Assembly: GCA_002315935.1 (NCBI GenBank)
Contig: DCII01000065.1
Location: forward strand, 1-8,130
DNA: 8,130 nucleotides
From: Ruminococcaceae bacterium UBA1730
Lineage (GTDB): Bacteria > Bacillota > Clostridia > Oscillospirales > Acutalibacteraceae
Reading direction: 5' to 3'
The notes under the pieces are model-generated. The model was not told the DNA's origin, made no database searches, and saw only the letters and a list, made by a program, of their open reading frames with translations. The position numbers and the translations under genes are program-made. Below, one piece after another: positions 5,802-8,130 of this stretch (the stretch's first letter is position 1; the number at the start of each line of letters is the position of its first letter).

Positions 5802-7511
5802 ATGAAAATTTCAAAGAAAATGTTATCGGTTATTCTCGCACTAATTATGATTGCCTCATGCACTTCTGTTGCATTTGCGGCACAGAGCTTTTCGGGCACT
5901 TATAACGATGACCTCACTATCTCATCAGGTGCAACAATCTCCGATGATGCTGTTTTCAACGGCAAGGTTACCATTGCAAGCGGTGCAACCGTTGATAACG
6001 GAACCTTCAACGGAGCAGTTACCAACAACGGAACAATCAACGGCGGTTTATTCAAAGGTGCAGTCACAAACAACAATTCAGGCACTGTTGCTGTTATTGT
6101 TCAGCTTTCCTGCGGAATAAATGCCGGCACATTCAAAGGCTCGGTAATTAACTCAGGTGGTGCAACAATCGGCGGCGGCACATTTGAAGGCTCTCTCACA
6201 AATAACGGTGATATTAAATCATCAGTTTCTTCACTTGCAGAAACTCTCAATGTTAAATGTTCAGTTTCGAATAACGGCACTATTTCATACGGCTCATATT
6301 ACGGAGCTGTCAACAACAGCGGAACAGTCAGCGGCGGCACATTCTATAATGTAATAAACAACAGTGCAACCGTCAATTCTTCTGTTTATGCTCTCATTAA
6401 GAACGGCAATGCTTATACCGTTCAGGGACTTCCTACAATCGCAAGCAAAATCACACTTTCAGGAAGCAACACCACATTCAATCTTGAAAAAGGTTCAACC
6501 ATTTACATAGGTGAGAATGGTCAGCTTGACCTCAACTGCACCTGCACAATCAACGGAACAATAATTCTTAAAGACGGAGCAAAGCTCACTTCAAACGGCG
6601 GTTCACTTGCCGATGGCTCAGCAGGCACAATCAAGGTTCCTTTAACCGCTTCATTCACGGGTGTGTCCGCTTCAAAATTTGAATACATAACCTACAGAGA
6701 ATATGAAATCAAGGTTGACAGCAATGTTGAAGCAAATCAGTTCACCTTCTCTGTTTCGGAAACAGCATATAAAGGTAACAGTGTTTCATATTCATTTGAC
6801 CTTTCGGGTTCATATGCAGGTTGCCTTGTTCTCAACAATGTTACAGTTTATAAGGGCAGAAAAGATGATAAGAACATCATTCTGAGAAGCTCAGATAAGA
6901 TTAACTCCTTCACAATGCCCGACAGCAATGTTATCATTTATGTTGACTGCATTGCAAACCACAGCGAAAAAAGCGACCACAAGGACCCGACCTGCGAATC
7001 AAAGGGCTATGATAAAACATACTGCGAAACCTGCTCACATCAACTCAGTTACACCGAAATTCCCGCTCTCGGACATCAGTATTCAGCGTGGGTACGCAAC
7101 ACAGACCCCAACTCAAAGCTTCTCAAGAGCAGAACCTGCCAGAGACCGGGATGCGGAAATCCGGAATATAAATATATCGAAATCAAGGGCTATGATGTTC
7201 AGGATGTTACCGTTGATTTCAGATCATCGCTTACATTTAACTATAATGTCAGTGCTCCCGACGGATGCTATATTCAGTGGAAATATAACAACAATGACCC
7301 TGTAACCGCAAATGCAAACGGATTTACCATTTCTGAAGCAAAGGAAAATTTCACAATCAAGGCAATTGTTTACAGCACAGGCGTTGGCGGTATCAGGGAT
7401 GAATATACCGTCAATGTTACAGTAAAGCAAGGATTTTTCGATAGATTTATCGCTTTCTTCAGAGGCATCTTCCATGCCCTCCCCGTCTTTGTTGACGGCG
7501 TTAAGCAGTAA
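5802..7511 (+). CDS. Secreted modular surface protein: beta-solenoid repeats, Cys/His module, Ig-like domain, FF tail
   Basis: 569 residues; no enzyme function is seen. Residues 1-26 are a signal peptide (KISKK, hydrophobic core, AFA26). Residues 30-300 are rich in Gly, Thr, Asn and Val, with degenerate repeats such as GTFNGAVTNNGTINGG and GTFKGSVINSGGATIGG, suggesting a right-handed beta-solenoid adhesin-like stalk. Residues 310-380 end in SFTMPDSNVIIYV, a pattern of InlB B-repeat-like domains. Residues 383-452 form a Cys/His cluster (C383, H387, H393, C398, C408, C411, then ALGH425 and C446, C451). It resembles a module common in clostridial exported proteins and may bind metal. Residues 460-540 look Ig-like (VDFRSSLTFNYNV, SEAKENFTIKAIVY). 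The tail FFDRFIAFFRGIF (545-557), ending VKQ, is hydrophobic and aromatic; there is no LPxTG motif. RBS AAAGGAAG (5788-5795) lies 6 bases before ATG. A role in adhesion or matrix contact is inferred. Confidence 0.85.
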   Translation: MKISKKMLSVILALIMIASCTSVAFAAQSFSGTYNDDLTISSGATISDDAVFNGKVTIASGATVDNGTFNGAVTNNGTINGGLFKGAVTNNNSGTVAVIVQLSCGINAGTFKGSVINSGGATIGGGTFEGSLTNNGDIKSSVSSLAETLNVKCSVSNNGTISYGSYYGAVNNSGTVSGGTFYNVINNSATVNSSVYALIKNGNAYTVQGLPTIASKITLSGSNTTFNLEKGSTIYIGENGQLDLNCTCTINGTIILKDGAKLTSNGGSLADGSAGTIKVPLTASFTGVSASKFEYITYREYEIKVDSNVEANQFTFSVSETAYKGNSVSYSFDLSGSYAGCLVLNNVTVYKGRKDDKNIILRSSDKINSFTMPDSNVIIYVDCIANHSEKSDHKDPTCESKGYDKTYCETCSHQLSYTEIPALGHQYSAWVRNTDPNSKLLKSRTCQRPGCGNPEYKYIEIKGYDVQDVTVDFRSSLTFNYNVSAPDGCYIQWKYNNNDPVTANANGFTISEAKENFTIKAIVYSTGVGGIRDEYTVNVTVKQGFFDRFIAFFRGIFHALPVFVDGVKQ

Positions 7512-7522
7512 AAAATAAATTC

Positions 7523-7558
7523 AGCTCCGGTGCATCAATTGATGTTCCGGAGCTTTTT
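7523..7558 (+). terminator. Rho-independent terminator after the surface-protein gene
   Basis: AGCTCCGG (7523-7530) pairs with CCGGAGCT (7547-7554), and the loop contains CATCAATTGATG, which can extend the hairpin. TTTTT follows at 7554-7558. It begins 12 bases after the stop codon. Confidence 0.88.
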
Positions 7559-7582
7559 ATATCTTCTTCACGGAAGGCTGGA

Positions 7583-7608
7583 GATTGCCACGCTTCGCTC
7601 GCAATGAC
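7583..7608 (-). repeat. Palindromic intergenic repeat, copy A (inverted)
   Basis: On the minus strand this reads GTCATTGCGAGCG, then AAGCGTGGCAATC. It matches copy C (7708-7733) at 25 of 26 positions, in opposite orientation. The ends GTCATTGC / GGCAATC are imperfectly palindromic, as in REP-type elements. Confidence 0.75.
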
Positions 7609-7626
7609 AGACTTTTTACATTCATC

Positions 7627-7643
7627 GCAATGGTTACCATTGC
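7627..7643. repeat. Short perfect palindrome between repeat copies A and B
   Basis: GCAATGGT (7627-7634) and ACCATTGC (7636-7643) surround a single T. Its ends contain the same GCAATG/CATTGC hexamer as the neighbouring repeats, so it may be a decayed or hybrid unit of the same family, or chance. Confidence 0.5.
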
Positions 7644-7661
7644 CGAAAAAGCGACCTGCTC

Positions 7662-7694
7662 GTCATTGCGAGGAGCGTAGTGACGTGGCAATCC
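7662..7694 (+). repeat. Palindromic intergenic repeat, copy B (longer variant)
   Basis: GTCATTGCGAG (7662-7672), then GAGCGTAGTGA, then CGTGGCAATCC (7684-7694). The two ends equal those of copies A and C, but the middle is several bases longer. It is direct to copy C and inverted to copy A, so A and B could fold into one long stem across the 53 bases between them. Confidence 0.75.
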
Positions 7695-7707
7695 GCCCTC
7701 TCCCCCG

Positions 7708-7734
7708 GTCATTGCGAGTGAAGCGTGGCAATCC
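7708..7734 (+). repeat. Palindromic intergenic repeat, copy C
   Basis: GTCATTGCGAGTG (7708-7720) followed by AAGCGTGGCAATCC (7721-7734). It is direct to copy B, from which a 13-base pyrimidine-rich spacer separates it. Bases 7735-7811 downstream hold nothing I can identify. Confidence 0.75.
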
Positions 7735-7811
7735 GTTTCTTTTGCAGTGTTTTCATATAGGGGAGCATGATACGCTTCCCTACTGAACTATGATTCATTT
7801 TTCACTCTTCA

Positions 7812-7855
7812 CAAAAAAGAAAAAACCGACTAAACCTTTTACGGTAAAGTCGGTT
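7812..7855 (-). terminator. Rho-independent terminator of the small-peptide gene
   Basis: AACCGACT (7824-7831) pairs with AGTCGGTT (7848-7855), with ACC/GGT able to extend the stem inside. On the minus strand the hairpin is followed by a long T run interrupted by one C (plus-strand A-rich 7812-7825). It lies 16 bases after the stop codon of the gene at 7872-8102, which supports that gene being real and ending here. Confidence 0.85.
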
Positions 7856-7871
7856 CGGAGATTATTTGCGA

Positions 7872-8102
7872 TCAATCCCACGGACCCATAAGTGTATTGG
7901 ATCCTAAATCAAAGTACCCACCTTCATCGCCCAAATACGAATCAAAACTTTCACCATAGTTAAACTGAGCACTACCAAGATATTGACTATAGACAAAAGC
8001 GTAATTTGACGCACCGGTAACATCATTCGTGCAACCGCTTGTTGCGATAACAGCGTTATCGAACTTAACAACCTCGATTTCTGCATTTGCAAACTTCTTC
8101 AT
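7872..8102 (-). CDS. Small 76-residue peptide, leader-plus-core-like, function unknown
   Basis: 76 residues with no recognised domain and no signal peptide. The N-terminal MKKFANAEIEVVKFDNAV is followed by IATSGC (19-24). Its only basic residues are K2, K3 and K13. The remaining 63 residues carry no Lys or Arg, eleven aromatics (Y34, F36, Y38, Y41, F47, Y49, F53, Y56, Y63, F64, W75), many Gly, Ser and Asn, and acids, ending MGPWD. A single Cys (C24) follows TSG. The N-terminus resembles short clostridial peptides of the type 'P-IEVV-F--DVI-TSG' that I recall only as unannotated, some suspected to be modified-peptide (RiPP) precursors; this is a weak analogy. AAGGAGG (plus-strand 8112-8118) lies 9 bases before ATG, a very strong RBS, and a strong terminator follows the stop, so expression is well supported. 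The promoter and any partner genes lie beyond 8130. Confidence 0.75.
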   Translation of the reverse strand: MKKFANAEIEVVKFDNAVIATSGCTNDVTGASNYAFVYSQYLGSAQFNYGESFDSYLGDEGGYFDLGSNTLMGPWD

Positions 8103-8117
8103 TATGTTTTTCCTCCT

Positions 8118-8129
8118 TTCCTTAAGGAA
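8118..8129. other. 12-bp palindrome overlapping the RBS region of the small-peptide gene
   Basis: TTCCTTAAGGAA is a perfect palindrome that touches the purine-rich RBS of the downstream peptide gene. It may be a chance result of the RBS purine run or part of a leader structure cut off by the window end. Confidence 0.3.
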
Positions 8130-8130
8130 C

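Noticed and set aside
5802..5880. Lipoprotein signal (IASC at residues 17-20) in the surface protein, and VISC (19-22) in the LCAT-like protein
   Set aside because: The Cys lies inside the hydrophobic core and is followed by an AFA or ASA site, so ordinary signal peptidase I cleavage is more likely; not excluded.
7583..7734. CRISPR array
   Set aside because: Only three units, in mixed orientation, of unequal length and with spacers of 53 and 13 bases; no cas gene is present.
7604..7786. 60-residue open frame on the plus strand
   Set aside because: It runs through the palindromic repeats, has no ribosome binding site, and its sequence is just translated repeat.

Overview
The window looks like chromosomal DNA of a gut-type member of the Clostridia, most plausibly in the Ruminococcus/Oscillospiraceae range. 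The grounds are moderate-to-low GC, GGAGG-type ribosome binding sites, strong sigma-A promoters, and secreted proteins with a Cys/His 'ALGH' module and a terminal FFxxxxxFFR-like tail that I associate with this group. This placement is an inference; no rRNA or tRNA gene is present to confirm it.

Layout, left to right. Bases 1-287 are non-coding: one end of a dispersed repeat (54-70) and a good promoter (227-255). 288-1913 (+) encodes a secreted LCAT-like alpha/beta hydrolase whose nucleophile position is Cys instead of Ser. Convergent to it, 1967-2680 (-) encodes a cytoplasmic RNase Z-like metallo-beta-lactamase-fold hydrolase with its own promoter. A divergent intergenic region then holds promoters for both directions, and the right-hand one overlaps a 9+9 bp palindrome directly upstream of an NhaC-family Na+/H+ antiporter (2878-4458, +). 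A strong terminator and a new promoter follow, then a signal-less Asp-box (BNR) sialidase-like protein (4588-5640, +). Next come a promoter fused to a repeat-like inverted repeat (5721-5775) and a large secreted modular surface protein (5802-7511, +) with its own terminator.

The non-coding stretch 7512-7871 carries that terminator, three copies of a palindromic GTCATTGCGAG...GGCAATC repeat (one inverted, two direct), an extra palindrome, and the terminator of the last gene. That gene, 7872-8102 (-), is a 76-residue peptide with a strong RBS and a strong terminator. Its short basic N-terminal part is followed by about 60 residues with no Lys or Arg and many aromatic residues.

The genes do not form an operon: nearly every one has its own promoter, four of them with an extended -10 and all with 17-bp spacing, and no obvious pathway links them. 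Two secreted proteins share an unusual C-terminal tail. I see no complete new defence or biosynthetic system. The best candidates for undescribed biology are the small peptide, the shared C-terminal tail, the Cys-for-Ser hydrolase and the operator-like palindrome before the antiporter.
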